NCBI GenBank assembly: GCA_947365485.1
Contig: CANAXK010000071.1
Span: 1 to 8,137, forward strand
Direction of reading: 5' to 3'
DNA from: an uncultured bacterium
GTDB lineage: Bacteria > Cyanobacteriota > Vampirovibrionia > Gastranaerophilales > Gastranaerophilaceae
Length of the DNA: 8,137 nt
The position numbers and the translations under genes are program-made. The notes under the pieces were generated by a model that saw nothing but the letters and a program-made list of their open reading frames with translations, was not told the origin of the DNA and did no database searches. Position 1 is the stretch's first letter. The number at the start of each line of letters is the position of its first letter. Below are positions 1 to 6,851 of the stretch, piece by piece.

Positions 1-1220
1 AGGATTCCCACGTATTCAGTAGGTCTTATTACAGCAAAACTCGCAGTCCGCACCCCGTCTTTGCGAGTACCGGCAGACTGGGTGACAGTTTTTTCTACGC
101 ATTCGGCAAGCCTCTTTGAGTTCGGATTGTAGTAATAAACGCTTGTGCCTTTGTTTTTATGCACATTTATAGGAATATCGCCTATAGAATTTAGATGAAC
201 ACTCACAAAAATATTAGCATTGCAGTTCTTTGCAATCTTTACCCTGTCTTCAAGCGAAGTATTCCCGTCGCATTCGCGGGTCAGGATTACGTTTGCACCC
301 ATAAGTTTAAGCCGCTCTGCAAGTTCAAGAGCGATTCTCAGGTTAATGTTTTTTTCTTCGTCACCGAGGCAGCCGATTGCACCTTTTTCCGTACCGCCAT
401 GACCTGCGTCAACAACAATTGTGCAGTCTTTGAAACATTCCGGCACAGCATTAACTTTGAAAGTATAAAGCCCGTCTTTCAAAGTCGTGTTATAGGTATA
501 TTTATCAGGCTTTTGCATATTAACAGTGTAGACAGAGCTGTCAGAAAGCTCCGGATTGTATATTCTGAACACGATTTCTTTTTCGCGCTCCTCGATTGTA
601 TAAGGAAGATTGCGCGTGAATTTTACGGTCTGAACCGCGGCATTTTTGTACTTTTTGCTGTCCATTGTGATAAAAGTCGCAGGCTCAAGTTCTTTTTCAG
701 AGCAGTCAACCTCAACATCCTTCATGGCAATCCATGCAATTTTGTCTTTTGCAAGAAAAACTCTGTAGAATCCTGATTTTGAGCCGTTAACAAGAAGTGT
801 TGTGTCTTTAAAAAGATGCGAAATCCTATTCATACCCGCATCCACAGGCGTACTTCTAAGCGGAGTGTTATCTTTTTTTACAACCGCACGTTTTGTGTCA
901 AAATCGCACACAGCCTCCGGCACAGCCGCTGTTCTCTTGTTCTTAAAAAATCTATAGACCTGAGTATTGTAGCTGGATCGGATTACGACCCTGTTATCTC
1001 CGTCATGGAGTTTTACGGAATGCGCAAACGCTCCGTTTGGCGCGATATATATTTTCTGGTCGTTTATAACAATGGTTTCTGAATTTCCGGCTTTACCCAC
1101 AAAAAAAGCGTAGTTAGTATTCACAGTGGATTTTTTTTCACGCGGCAAAACCAACTCAAAGGTAAATGCCTGTGTTGTAGTCATTATAAACGACAATAAT
1201 AAAATTAGCCCTCTTTTCAT
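1..1220 (-). CDS. N-acetylmuramoyl-L-alanine amidase (Amidase_3), secreted, C-terminus cut by the window edge
   Basis: This gene has no stop codon in the window: about 406 codons are open from the ATG at 1220 to base 1. The enzyme is a zinc hydrolase that cuts the bond between MurNAc and L-Ala in peptidoglycan, outside the inner membrane. Visible parts, by residue: signal peptide 1-18 (MKRG, hydrophobic core, likely cleavage after TTQA); a small beta domain about 37-82 resembling Ig-like/glucodextranase-B repeats (VVIND..., then LHDGDNRVVI); an SH3-like segment about 109-170; an AMIN-like segment about 183-257; and the catalytic domain from about 267. Zinc ligands seen are H274 (VVDAGHGG), E289 (GDEEKNINL) and H342 (VSVHLNS). 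The sequence ends at RPTEYVGIL, just before the expected catalytic Glu, which lies outside the window. The start is chosen for the signal peptide; the ribosome site is weak (GAG 5 nt upstream). It is divergent from dnaX. AMIN domains localise AmiC-type amidases to the septum, so a division role is likely but inferred. Confidence 0.9.
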   Translation of the reverse strand, partial: MKRGLILLLSFIMTTTQAFTFELVLPREKKSTVNTNYAFFVGKAGNSETIVINDQKIYIAPNGAFAHSVKLHDGDNRVVIRSSYNTQVYRFFKNKRTAAVPEAVCDFDTKRAVVKKDNTPLRSTPVDAGMNRISHLFKDTTLLVNGSKSGFYRVFLAKDKIAWIAMKDVEVDCSEKELEPATFITMDSKKYKNAAVQTVKFTRNLPYTIEEREKEIVFRIYNPELSDSSVYTVNMQKPDKYTYNTTLKDGLYTFKVNAVPECFKDCTIVVDAGHGGTEKGAIGCLGDEEKNINLRIALELAERLKLMGANVILTRECDGNTSLEDRVKIAKNCNANIFVSVHLNSIGDIPINVHKNKGTSVYYYNPNSKRLAECVEKTVTQSAGTRKDGVRTASFAVIRPTEYVGI

Positions 1221-1290
1221 AAGCTCATTTTAATATAAAATTTCTTTATGGTAAACTGGTAATATGAGCGGGAATTATGTACCATTATAC
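1221..1290. promoter_or_regulatory. Divergent promoter region for the amidase gene and dnaX
   Basis: Only 43 nt separate the two divergent start codons, so both promoters must lie here or overlap the coding ends. For dnaX a TATAAA (1234-1239) could be a -10 box with a start point near 1246, but no good -35 is visible. For the amidase a perfect TATAAT is read on the minus strand at 1289-1284, inside the first codons of dnaX, giving a leader of roughly 55 nt; its -35 is also poor. A second AT-rich candidate (TATATT, minus strand, 1237-1232) would leave almost no leader. All of these are matches by eye. Confidence 0.3.
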
Positions 1291-3099
1291 AGAAAATATC
1301 GTCCTCAAACGCTGGACACACTTGTGGGGCAGGAGCATATAAAAAAGGCTTTGACAAGCGCTATTGAGCTTGGAAAAATAGCCCATGCGTTCCTATTCAC
1401 AGGTCCGAGAGGTACAGGGAAGACTTCTACAGCCAGAATCCTTGCAAAATCACTTAACTGCAAAGACGGTCCGACAATTCACCCGTGCGGTGAGTGCGAA
1501 AGCTGTCAGGACATTACAAATTCGGTTCCGATTGACGTAATAGAAATCGACGCAGCAAGCAACCGAAAAGTGGAAGACACCCAGAGCATACTTGAAAAAA
1601 TCCAGTATGTTCCTGTTCATGGCAAGTACAAAATCTATATCATAGACGAAGTCCACATGCTCACAAACCATGCGTTTAACGCGCTATTGAAAACGCTTGA
1701 AGAGCCGCCGGAAAACGTTATTTTCATACTTGCAACAACCGAAGTCCACAAGGTTCTGGACACAATCAAGAGCCGCTGCCAGCGCTTTGATTTCAGAAGA
1801 ATTACAACAGATGATATTGTAAAACACCTCAGATACATTTCTGATGAAGAGAAAATCAATATTTCTGATGACGCACTTTTTGCTATCGCTAAAAACTCCG
1901 CAGGCGGAATGCGCGACAGTATATCGCTTTTAGACCAGTTGAGTCTTCTTGGTGTTACAAAACAGATAAGCGTTGATGATGTTAATGCGGTGCTTGGAAG
2001 AATCTCTTTTGATGTTCTGAACAAGCTTAGCAACAAGATTATTGTCTCTGCGCCAAACGAAGCAATTGAAATCCTGAACGAGATTTACAATTCAGGCAAT
2101 GAGCCGTTGCAGATTCTAACCAACCTTTCAGAGTATTTCAAGAATCTTTTGATAGTAAAAAATTGTAAAGAAGACCTGTTGAGCGAGCTTACAGGCTTGA
2201 ACGAGCCTCAAATTGAAGAGCTTTCCAAACAGAAAGACCAGCTTGAAACCCAGCAGATTGTGTTTTTGCTTGAGAGAATAACCTATTACATAAAAGAAGT
2301 AAAACTCGCTTCTAATCAGCATTTGTGGCTTGAAGTCGGGATGATTGATCTTGCTAACATGACAGAAAATTCAACCCTTCTAGACCTGCAAAACCGCGTC
2401 AAAGCACTTGAAGGCGGAGGAGTATCAATTCCTGCACCGCAGCCTGTTGTAACTCGTCCGGCTCCGATTCAGCCGCCGCCTGTTCAAACCCCGGAACCGG
2501 TTAAACAGCAGATTAGCCAGCCTGCACTGGCACCGCAAAAACCAACAGCACCTAAGCCACAACAGGAAGACGATTTCACCCCTCCTCCTGTTTCTAAGAA
2601 GCCGAGCGGCAATGACATCCAGACTTTGTGGCAAACACTGCTTGCAAACATCAAGAGCCCTTCAACAAGAGCCCTGCTTAACCTTGCAACTCCGGTAAAA
2701 ATTGCGCCGGACGGGGTTATTATTACATTTAAGAACGACAAACTGGTCTCACAGATTAGTGACACCAATAAAAAACAGATGATTGTGGACGCTGCAAGCG
2801 CTATGTTTGGCGCAAGCGCTGTTTCAGTATCAATCCGGCTTCCGCAGGCTGGAGATGCCGAGCTTGCAGCACAGGCAGCGCCTGTAACAGTTTCAGCACC
2901 GCAGCCGGCTCCTGTAGAGGAAGAAAAAAAAAACTCACCCCCTCCAATAATTGAGCAGGAAGAAGAGCCTGAAGTTAAGCCGCAAGCAAAGGAAGCACCG
3001 GCTGCAGAGCCTAAACTTGAAGTCAGGGACAAGGAGCGGCTTGAATCAGATCAGGAAAAAATGGTGCTTGAGCTTTTTGACGGAAAGTATATTGAGTAA
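1264..3099 (+). CDS. dnaX: DNA polymerase III subunit tau/gamma (clamp loader ATPase)
   Basis: DnaX is the ATPase of the clamp loader that places the beta clamp on primed DNA and, as tau, ties polymerase cores together. The 611-residue product opens with the family signature LYRKYRP. Residues seen: Walker A GPRGTGKT 47-54; zinc cysteines C66, C75, C78 and C81; Walker B IIDEVH 126-131; sensor 1 around LATTE 156-160; SRC motif 170-172; sensor 2 Arg R217 in GGMRDS. The clamp-loader domain III runs to about 365. A Pro/Gln/Ala-rich linker (about 388-450) follows, then a tau C-terminal domain (about 452-526, LWQTLLANIKSPSTRALL), a second acidic Pro/Ala linker (about 530-590), and a conserved-looking end, MVLELFDGKYIE. 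The second linker holds ten consecutive A (2924-2933), a likely slippage site listed separately. The start fits the family; no clear Shine-Dalgarno is present. Its stop abuts that of convergent hemW. Confidence 0.97.
   Translation: MSGNYVPLYRKYRPQTLDTLVGQEHIKKALTSAIELGKIAHAFLFTGPRGTGKTSTARILAKSLNCKDGPTIHPCGECESCQDITNSVPIDVIEIDAASNRKVEDTQSILEKIQYVPVHGKYKIYIIDEVHMLTNHAFNALLKTLEEPPENVIFILATTEVHKVLDTIKSRCQRFDFRRITTDDIVKHLRYISDEEKINISDDALFAIAKNSAGGMRDSISLLDQLSLLGVTKQISVDDVNAVLGRISFDVLNKLSNKIIVSAPNEAIEILNEIYNSGNEPLQILTNLSEYFKNLLIVKNCKEDLLSELTGLNEPQIEELSKQKDQLETQQIVFLLERITYYIKEVKLASNQHLWLEVGMIDLANMTENSTLLDLQNRVKALEGGGVSIPAPQPVVTRPAPIQPPPVQTPEPVKQQISQPALAPQKPTAPKPQQEDDFTPPPVSKKPSGNDIQTLWQTLLANIKSPSTRALLNLATPVKIAPDGVIITFKNDKLVSQISDTNKKQMIVDAASAMFGASAVSVSIRLPQAGDAELAAQAAPVTVSAPQPAPVEEEKKNSPPPIIEQEEEPEVKPQAKEAPAAEPKLEVRDKERLESDQEKMVLELFDGKYIE
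2916..2954 (+). promoter_or_regulatory. Putative dnaX slippage/frameshift site: A10 run with flanking stops
   Basis: Codons 554-557 of dnaX (GAA AAA AAA AAC) contain an unbroken run of ten A at 2924-2933. The run ends in the heptamer A AAA AAC (2928-2934), which has the X XXY YYZ layout of -1 slippery sites. Purine-rich AGAGGA (2916-2921) lies 6 nt upstream and could act as an internal Shine-Dalgarno stimulator. A -1 shift (or one extra A in the mRNA) reaches TGA at 2952-2954, giving 563 residues. A +1 shift (or one missing A) reaches TAA at 2948-2950, giving 561 residues. Known parallels are E. coli dnaX (-1 ribosomal frameshift at A AAA AAG) and Thermus thermophilus dnaX (transcriptional slippage on an A9 run). 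No strong hairpin was seen just downstream, so transcriptional slippage is the simpler model. Confidence 0.55.
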
Positions 3100-4188
3100 T
3101 TAGATAAACTCTGCAAGTATTACGTTGCTTATCAGGACTCCGGCGATATTGAGCCTGTAACCGTATTGTGTTGGCTCAATAAAATCTTTGTACTTGCTCA
3201 ATATCGCCTTGTATTTATCCTTAAAGTCCACGCCGAATTTGGTTTTTATTCTTTCTACATTTACCCCTTCGGTTTTTCTAAACCCGAGAAAAATCTCTTC
3301 TTCAAGCTTTTCCGCTTTTGTGAGCAAATGCCCTGTCTCATGCACATCAGGGGAGTAGATATATTTTTCCAGCTCCACAAAATTAGAATACCTAACCCCG
3401 TCAGCATACCCATGTGCTGCGCAGCCAAACCCGTAGTACTCATCATTGTTCCAGTAATTCAGATTATGGCGCGACTCAAAACCTTTTTGAGCAAAATTAC
3501 TAATTTCATATCTGTAAAATCCGTTATTTTCCAACACCCCATTTACTATTTCATACATGTCAGCTTGAAGGTCATCGTCCGGAAGGTTTTCAGGCACGTG
3601 TTTGCCCCAGAAAGAACCCTCCTCAATCTTTAAGCCGTAAGTTGAAATATGCTGGATTCCAAGCTCCAAAAACTTATCCAAATCCTTTTTAAGCCCTTCT
3701 ACAGTCTGAGTAGGGAGCCCGTAAATCAAATCCACGCTTATGTTTTCAAAACCGGCATGCTTTGCTAGTCTCACAGTTTTTTCAATATCAGAAGCCGAGT
3801 GTCTGCGTCCGATAAGTTTTAAAACGCTGTCATCAAAGGTTTGCGAGCCTATACTTAGTCTGTTAATCCCGATTTTGCGCAAGACCGAAAGGTATTCTTC
3901 GCTTGCGTCGTCCGGATTGATTTCAAGCGTGACTTCACAATCAGGAGCAAGAGTAAAATTCTTCATAATCAAGTGCAAAAGGTCAACCGGAAGCAGAGAT
4001 GGTGTGCCGCCGCCAAAGTAGAGGGTTTTCAGAGGCTCGTTTGAATAGTTTGTAGAAATATCTTTCAGGAGTGCAAAAACATAGCCCTTCATAAGCTTGG
4101 GTTTGTTATAAGACACAAAGGAGCAGTATTTGCACTTTGATTTACAAAAAGGTATATGGATATACGCGCTTTCCGGCATTTTACTCAT
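3100..4188 (-). CDS. hemW: Radical SAM heme chaperone HemW
   Basis: HemW is a radical SAM family protein related to oxygen-independent coproporphyrinogen oxidase HemN, but it binds and delivers heme rather than oxidising coproporphyrinogen. The 362-residue product is near the usual 370-380. The [4Fe-4S]/SAM motif is PFCKSKCKYCSF (C15, C19, C22); the residue after the third Cys is Ser-Phe, without the extra Cys of true HemN (CxxCxC). Other signatures are YFGGGTPS (57-64), the HemW-typical HNLNYW (241-246), and the C-terminal LNIAGVLISN pattern (about 346-355). The start ATG (4188) lies inside the end of ftsQ, an 8-nt overlap (ATGAGTAA) that points to translational coupling; a second Met at codon 4 is a possible alternative. 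Its stop (TAA, complement of 3100-3102) directly abuts the dnaX stop. It is the last gene of the operon, where many bacteria instead have ftsA/ftsZ. Confidence 0.93.
   Translation of the reverse strand: MSKMPESAYIHIPFCKSKCKYCSFVSYNKPKLMKGYVFALLKDISTNYSNEPLKTLYFGGGTPSLLPVDLLHLIMKNFTLAPDCEVTLEINPDDASEEYLSVLRKIGINRLSIGSQTFDDSVLKLIGRRHSASDIEKTVRLAKHAGFENISVDLIYGLPTQTVEGLKKDLDKFLELGIQHISTYGLKIEEGSFWGKHVPENLPDDDLQADMYEIVNGVLENNGFYRYEISNFAQKGFESRHNLNYWNNDEYYGFGCAAHGYADGVRYSNFVELEKYIYSPDVHETGHLLTKAEKLEEEIFLGFRKTEGVNVERIKTKFGVDFKDKYKAILSKYKDFIEPTQYGYRLNIAGVLISNVILAEFI
3142..3208. repeat. Nested, competing inverted repeats inside the 3' end of hemW
   Basis: GGCGATATTGAGC (3142-3154) is the exact reverse complement of GCTCAATATCGCC (3196-3208), a 13-bp stem with a 41-nt loop. 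Within that loop GGCTCAATA (3173-3181) is the exact complement of TATTGAGCC (3147-3155), a 9-bp stem with a 17-nt loop. The two stems share their left arm and cannot form together. On the plus strand the longer stem lies about 43 nt past the dnaX stop and is followed by TTGTATTTAT, so it could end or stabilise the dnaX transcript antisense to hemW. In hemW the repeats encode ordinary conserved protein (AILSK, IEPTQ, LNIAG), so chance is possible. Confidence 0.45.
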
Positions 4189-5035
4189 CCAGCTTGAAAT
4201 AGTTTGTATCCCACATCAAATCAATATACTTAACTTTTTTGTTAAGCATTTTGACCTGCGGAAGCAGCGACGGGATTCTGTGAATCTTCTCATAAGTACC
4301 GGGGTTAAAGCTTCCGAGTCTTATATTTGCAGTCGGAATCTTGACATACACATCCTTAGGGTTGCGGTAGTCAATGTATTCGACCTGTTCGCCGGAGTCC
4401 ATCTCAAGAGTGGCAGCGAGTTTTCTGAACTGGTTGACTTTTGCCTGATCCCAGCTTCTGTAATCATCTCCTGTGCCGCGGGTTATGACTCTATATGTTT
4501 TGAAATCTTCTGACAAAGGCATATAATCGCGACCAATAAGCTTACCGTCTGTTGAAAAGAACGCAATTGGCGGTACATCAATATTAGGCGCGATTGTAAG
4601 TATTGGAGTGCGCTCTATCACAATGATTTGAAGTCTTGCAGGGAACCAAAATCTTCTTATATAAACATTCTGCACCGGTTCAAGCTGCATTATACTCTTT
4701 TTCAGATTTTCAGTTTTTACCAGAAAGATAGGTTTTGTGCACACTTGATTCCTACGAAGCGCTGCAAGCACCTTTTGCGAAGGCACAATTCTGTTGTTTA
4801 CAATCTCAAGCGCGGAGCTGTTCAGACTGTCAAAAGCATTTGTATGCAGGCGCCATTGAGGCAGTTTAAGGATAAACACACCGAGCGCAATCATAAGCAC
4901 GATTATAATGAATTTCAGAAGCGCTCTGAGCTGTTTAAGCCGTTTTTGCGAACGCCTAATCTGGCGCTGCATCTTAGCCTGCTGCAAGCGTCTGTTCTGG
5001 TTATAACTTGGATGGTGCATTTCCTCGTTTGACAT
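4181..5035 (-). CDS. ftsQ: Cell division protein FtsQ/DivIB
   Basis: FtsQ is a bitopic inner-membrane divisome protein that joins FtsB/FtsL and helps control septal peptidoglycan synthesis. The 284-residue product has the family plan: a basic, Gln/Arg-rich cytoplasmic tail (1-38, about thirteen Arg/Lys); one membrane helix about 40-58 (FIIIVLMIALGVFIL); a POTRA-like domain about 62-142 that ends in IVIERTPI, matching the family's V-E-R-x-P strand; and a beta domain about 145-280 with FFSTDGKLI (159-167) in the place of the usual F-x-D-x-x-G-x-x motif. Sequence identity in this family is always low, so the call rests on architecture and on position directly after murC-murB-ddl, a classic dcw-cluster order. 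The start ATG overlaps the ddl stop by one base (TAATG). A weak GGGA lies 11 nt upstream, so translation probably depends on coupling to ddl. It overlaps hemW by 8 nt downstream. Confidence 0.88.
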   Translation of the reverse strand: MSNEEMHHPSYNQNRRLQQAKMQRQIRRSQKRLKQLRALLKFIIIVLMIALGVFILKLPQWRLHTNAFDSLNSSALEIVNNRIVPSQKVLAALRRNQVCTKPIFLVKTENLKKSIMQLEPVQNVYIRRFWFPARLQIIVIERTPILTIAPNIDVPPIAFFSTDGKLIGRDYMPLSEDFKTYRVITRGTGDDYRSWDQAKVNQFRKLAATLEMDSGEQVEYIDYRNPKDVYVKIPTANIRLGSFNPGTYEKIHRIPSLLPQVKMLNKKVKYIDLMWDTNYFKLDE

Positions 5036-5970
5036 TATTTATTCAATCCCACGCTATTAAGTATCATCAAAACAAGATTGTCATAATCGATTCCGCACAC
5101 CTTTGCCTGTGCCGGCAGGTCGCTCGTGTCGGTCATACCCGGATTAGTGTTAACTTCAAGAATATATGGAACATCTCCAACAATAAGGAAATCCACCCTT
5201 GAAACACCGGAGCAGCCGCAAACCTTGAACGCTTCTACAGCATACTCTTTAACCTGTTTTGTCATGGTTTCTGAAAGTTCAGCCGGAAGAATAAATTCTG
5301 TCATGCCTTTTGTGTACTTTGACTCGTAATCATACCACTCATTTTTAGGTCTAAGCTCCAGAATCTCTGTCGCAAAAGGGTTTCCGTCTCTTTCAAGTAC
5401 TCCAACTGTCGCACAAATCCCGACCAGATACTCTTCAATAAGTATATCAGCATTGTATTTACGCGCATTTTCAACCGCATCAACCAGCTCGCCATCGCAG
5501 TCAACCTTTGCCATACCAAAGCTTGAGCCTTCTGAAACGGGCTTAACCATAAGCGGATACTGCAAGTCTCTGACTTTTTCAACAGGGTCTTCATCTGGAA
5601 GCAGATATACAGATTTGATCAAAGGCAAATCAGCTGTCTTCATAACCTTTTTAGTATACTCTTTGTTCATACAAATCGCGCTCGCCATAACCCCGCAGCC
5701 TGTGTAAGGTATTTTCATAATCTCCAGAACGCCCTGAATGCATCCGTCTTCACCGTACTTGCCGTGAAGGGTGTTGTAAGCATATTCAAACCCCTTAAGA
5801 TCGTTCATAACATTTTCAGACACATCAACGATTTGCGCGTTTATGTACCCGAGTCTATGCAATGCACCGAGGCAGTTCTTGCCTGAACGAAGCGAAACAT
5901 CGCGCTCTGATGACATACCGCCGCATAAAACAGCTATTTTTGCGTCTTTGTTTTGTATAGTATATTGCAT
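5035..5970 (-). CDS. ddl: D-alanine--D-alanine ligase
   Basis: Ddl is a cytoplasmic ATP-grasp enzyme that joins two D-Ala for addition to the UDP-MurNAc tripeptide by MurF. The 311 residues match the usual 300-310. Seen in order: CGGMSSERDVSL with the substrate-binding Glu (E22); TLHGKYGEDG (67-76); VKPVSEGSS (142-150, ATP lysine K143 and Ser loop); IEEYLVG (178-184); the omega-loop YDYESKYTKG (213-222), whose tyrosines are typical of D-Ala rather than D-lactate selectivity; SRVDF (257-261); and the metal-binding EVNTNPGMT (272-280; E272, N274). The start is set by a strong AGAGGAAG four nt upstream of ATG and by the need for the KIAVLCGG strand; the next Met (codon 19) would delete that strand. 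The first 37 nt overlap the end of murB in another frame. The stop overlaps the ftsQ start. This is the intrinsic housekeeping enzyme, with no sign of a vancomycin-resistance type. Confidence 0.97.
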   Translation of the reverse strand: MQYTIQNKDAKIAVLCGGMSSERDVSLRSGKNCLGALHRLGYINAQIVDVSENVMNDLKGFEYAYNTLHGKYGEDGCIQGVLEIMKIPYTGCGVMASAICMNKEYTKKVMKTADLPLIKSVYLLPDEDPVEKVRDLQYPLMVKPVSEGSSFGMAKVDCDGELVDAVENARKYNADILIEEYLVGICATVGVLERDGNPFATEILELRPKNEWYDYESKYTKGMTEFILPAELSETMTKQVKEYAVEAFKVCGCSGVSRVDFLIVGDVPYILEVNTNPGMTDTSDLPAQAKVCGIDYDNLVLMILNSVGLNK

Positions 5971-6845
5971 AATTCTTCCTCTTTTTCTGTTATGTCGCCG
6001 ATAAATATAATTTCCGGCTTTAATTCAATTGTGTACATATCCTTGACAGCGTTGTACATCTTCACCATGAGCTCAAGCACATCCTCTGAAGTTGCCTCGC
6101 CCTTGTTTACTATAAAGTTTGCATGGCTGTCCCAAACCTTAACCCGCTCCATATCAAACGCCTTCACGCCCGCTTTATCCAGCAAACGTCCGGCTGAGTC
6201 GTTTTCAGGGTTCTTGAACACGCTTCCGGCATTCGGAGTGGCAAGCGAAGGCTGGATTGTTTTTCTGAAATTGAGATTCCGCTCTACAAGTGCCTTAATC
6301 TCTTCCTGCGGAGCTTTCTTTAGTTCAAATTCTGCATAAAGAAGCACATATCTCCCGCCATGAAGCAGCGAGTGCCTGTAGGAAAACTCCATTTCATCTT
6401 TTTTCTTATAGACAATTTCGTTAGTGTCTCTATCAAACAGGCAGCAGGAAATCAGACAGTCAGAAATCCTCTGGCCGTGGGCACCTGCGTTCATGCAGAC
6501 ATCACCGCCAATTGAGCCGGGGAAGCCTATCATAAACTCAAACCCGCTCAAGGATGCTTCGCAAGTTTTCTGCGCAAGCAAAGGACCTTTTACGCCGCAA
6601 TCAGCATAGATTTTAGTGCCCCTGATTTCAAAGTTCTTCATGCCCGAGGTTATAATCACGTTTCCGCTGTATCCGTTAGATGAAAACAGAACATTGGAGC
6701 AGCTTCCGAGTACAATGTACTCATCAAGTTCTCTAAGCAGCTCTGTAAGCTCGGCCTGGCTCTCCGGAAAGTAGACTTTCTTGACCTTTCCGCCGATTTT
6801 GAATGTTGTTAATGATTTTATTTCGAAGTTTTCCTTAATTTGCAT
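5934..6845 (-). CDS. murB: UDP-N-acetylenolpyruvoylglucosamine reductase MurB (type II)
   Basis: MurB is a cytoplasmic FAD enzyme that uses NADPH to reduce UDP-GlcNAc-enolpyruvate to UDP-MurNAc. The 303 residues match the type II MurB length. Residues seen: TTFKIGG (13-19) at the FAD-domain start; LGSCSNVLFSSNGYSG (46-61), the FAD pyrophosphate loop; GFEFMIGFPGSIGGDVCMNAGAHG (101-124); the catalytic Arg R157 in FSYRHS; QPSLATPNAGSVFKNP (198-213) with proton donor S208; and LKPEIIFIG (275-283) with the catalytic Glu E278. The extra tyrosine loop of the E. coli (type I) enzyme is absent. The start is supported by a GGAG six nt upstream (complement of 6852-6855) within a very purine-rich leader. 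The stop is TAG, and the last 37 nt overlap ddl. A 93-nt gap with a hairpin and a possible promoter separates it from murC, unlike the overlapped junctions further on. Confidence 0.97.
   Translation of the reverse strand: MQIKENFEIKSLTTFKIGGKVKKVYFPESQAELTELLRELDEYIVLGSCSNVLFSSNGYSGNVIITSGMKNFEIRGTKIYADCGVKGPLLAQKTCEASLSGFEFMIGFPGSIGGDVCMNAGAHGQRISDCLISCCLFDRDTNEIVYKKKDEMEFSYRHSLLHGGRYVLLYAEFELKKAPQEEIKALVERNLNFRKTIQPSLATPNAGSVFKNPENDSAGRLLDKAGVKAFDMERVKVWDSHANFIVNKGEATSEDVLELMVKMYNAVKDMYTIELKPEIIFIGDITEKEEELCNILYKTKTQK
5975..5982 (-). promoter_or_regulatory. Ribosome-binding site of ddl, inside murB
   Basis: Read on the minus strand, AGAGGAAG followed by AATT precedes the ddl ATG, with the GAGG core 7 nt from the start. 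It lies inside the last codons of murB (around EKEEEL) and decides the ddl start. It is the best Shine-Dalgarno in the operon, so ddl need not depend on murB termination for initiation, in contrast to ftsQ and hemW. Confidence 0.7.
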
Positions 6846-6851
6846 CCTAAT

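Noticed and set aside
195..776. 193-codon plus-strand open frame
   Set aside because: It lies antisense to the clear amidase frame, which carries the zinc motifs; its product resembles no family and has no ribosome site.
1130..1140. A8 run in the amidase gene as a second programmed slippage site
   Set aside because: GAA AAA AAA TCC is ordinary Lys coding near the N-terminus; a shift there would abolish the enzyme and nothing else supports it.
2484..3032. 182-codon minus-strand open frame, Ser/Gly/Cys-rich
   Set aside because: It is the antisense shadow of the Pro/Ala-rich linkers and C-terminal domain of dnaX; its composition is that of a complement frame.
3166..3633. 155-codon plus-strand open frame downstream of dnaX
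   Set aside because: It is antisense to hemW, which has full radical SAM and HNxxYW motifs; no independent coding evidence.
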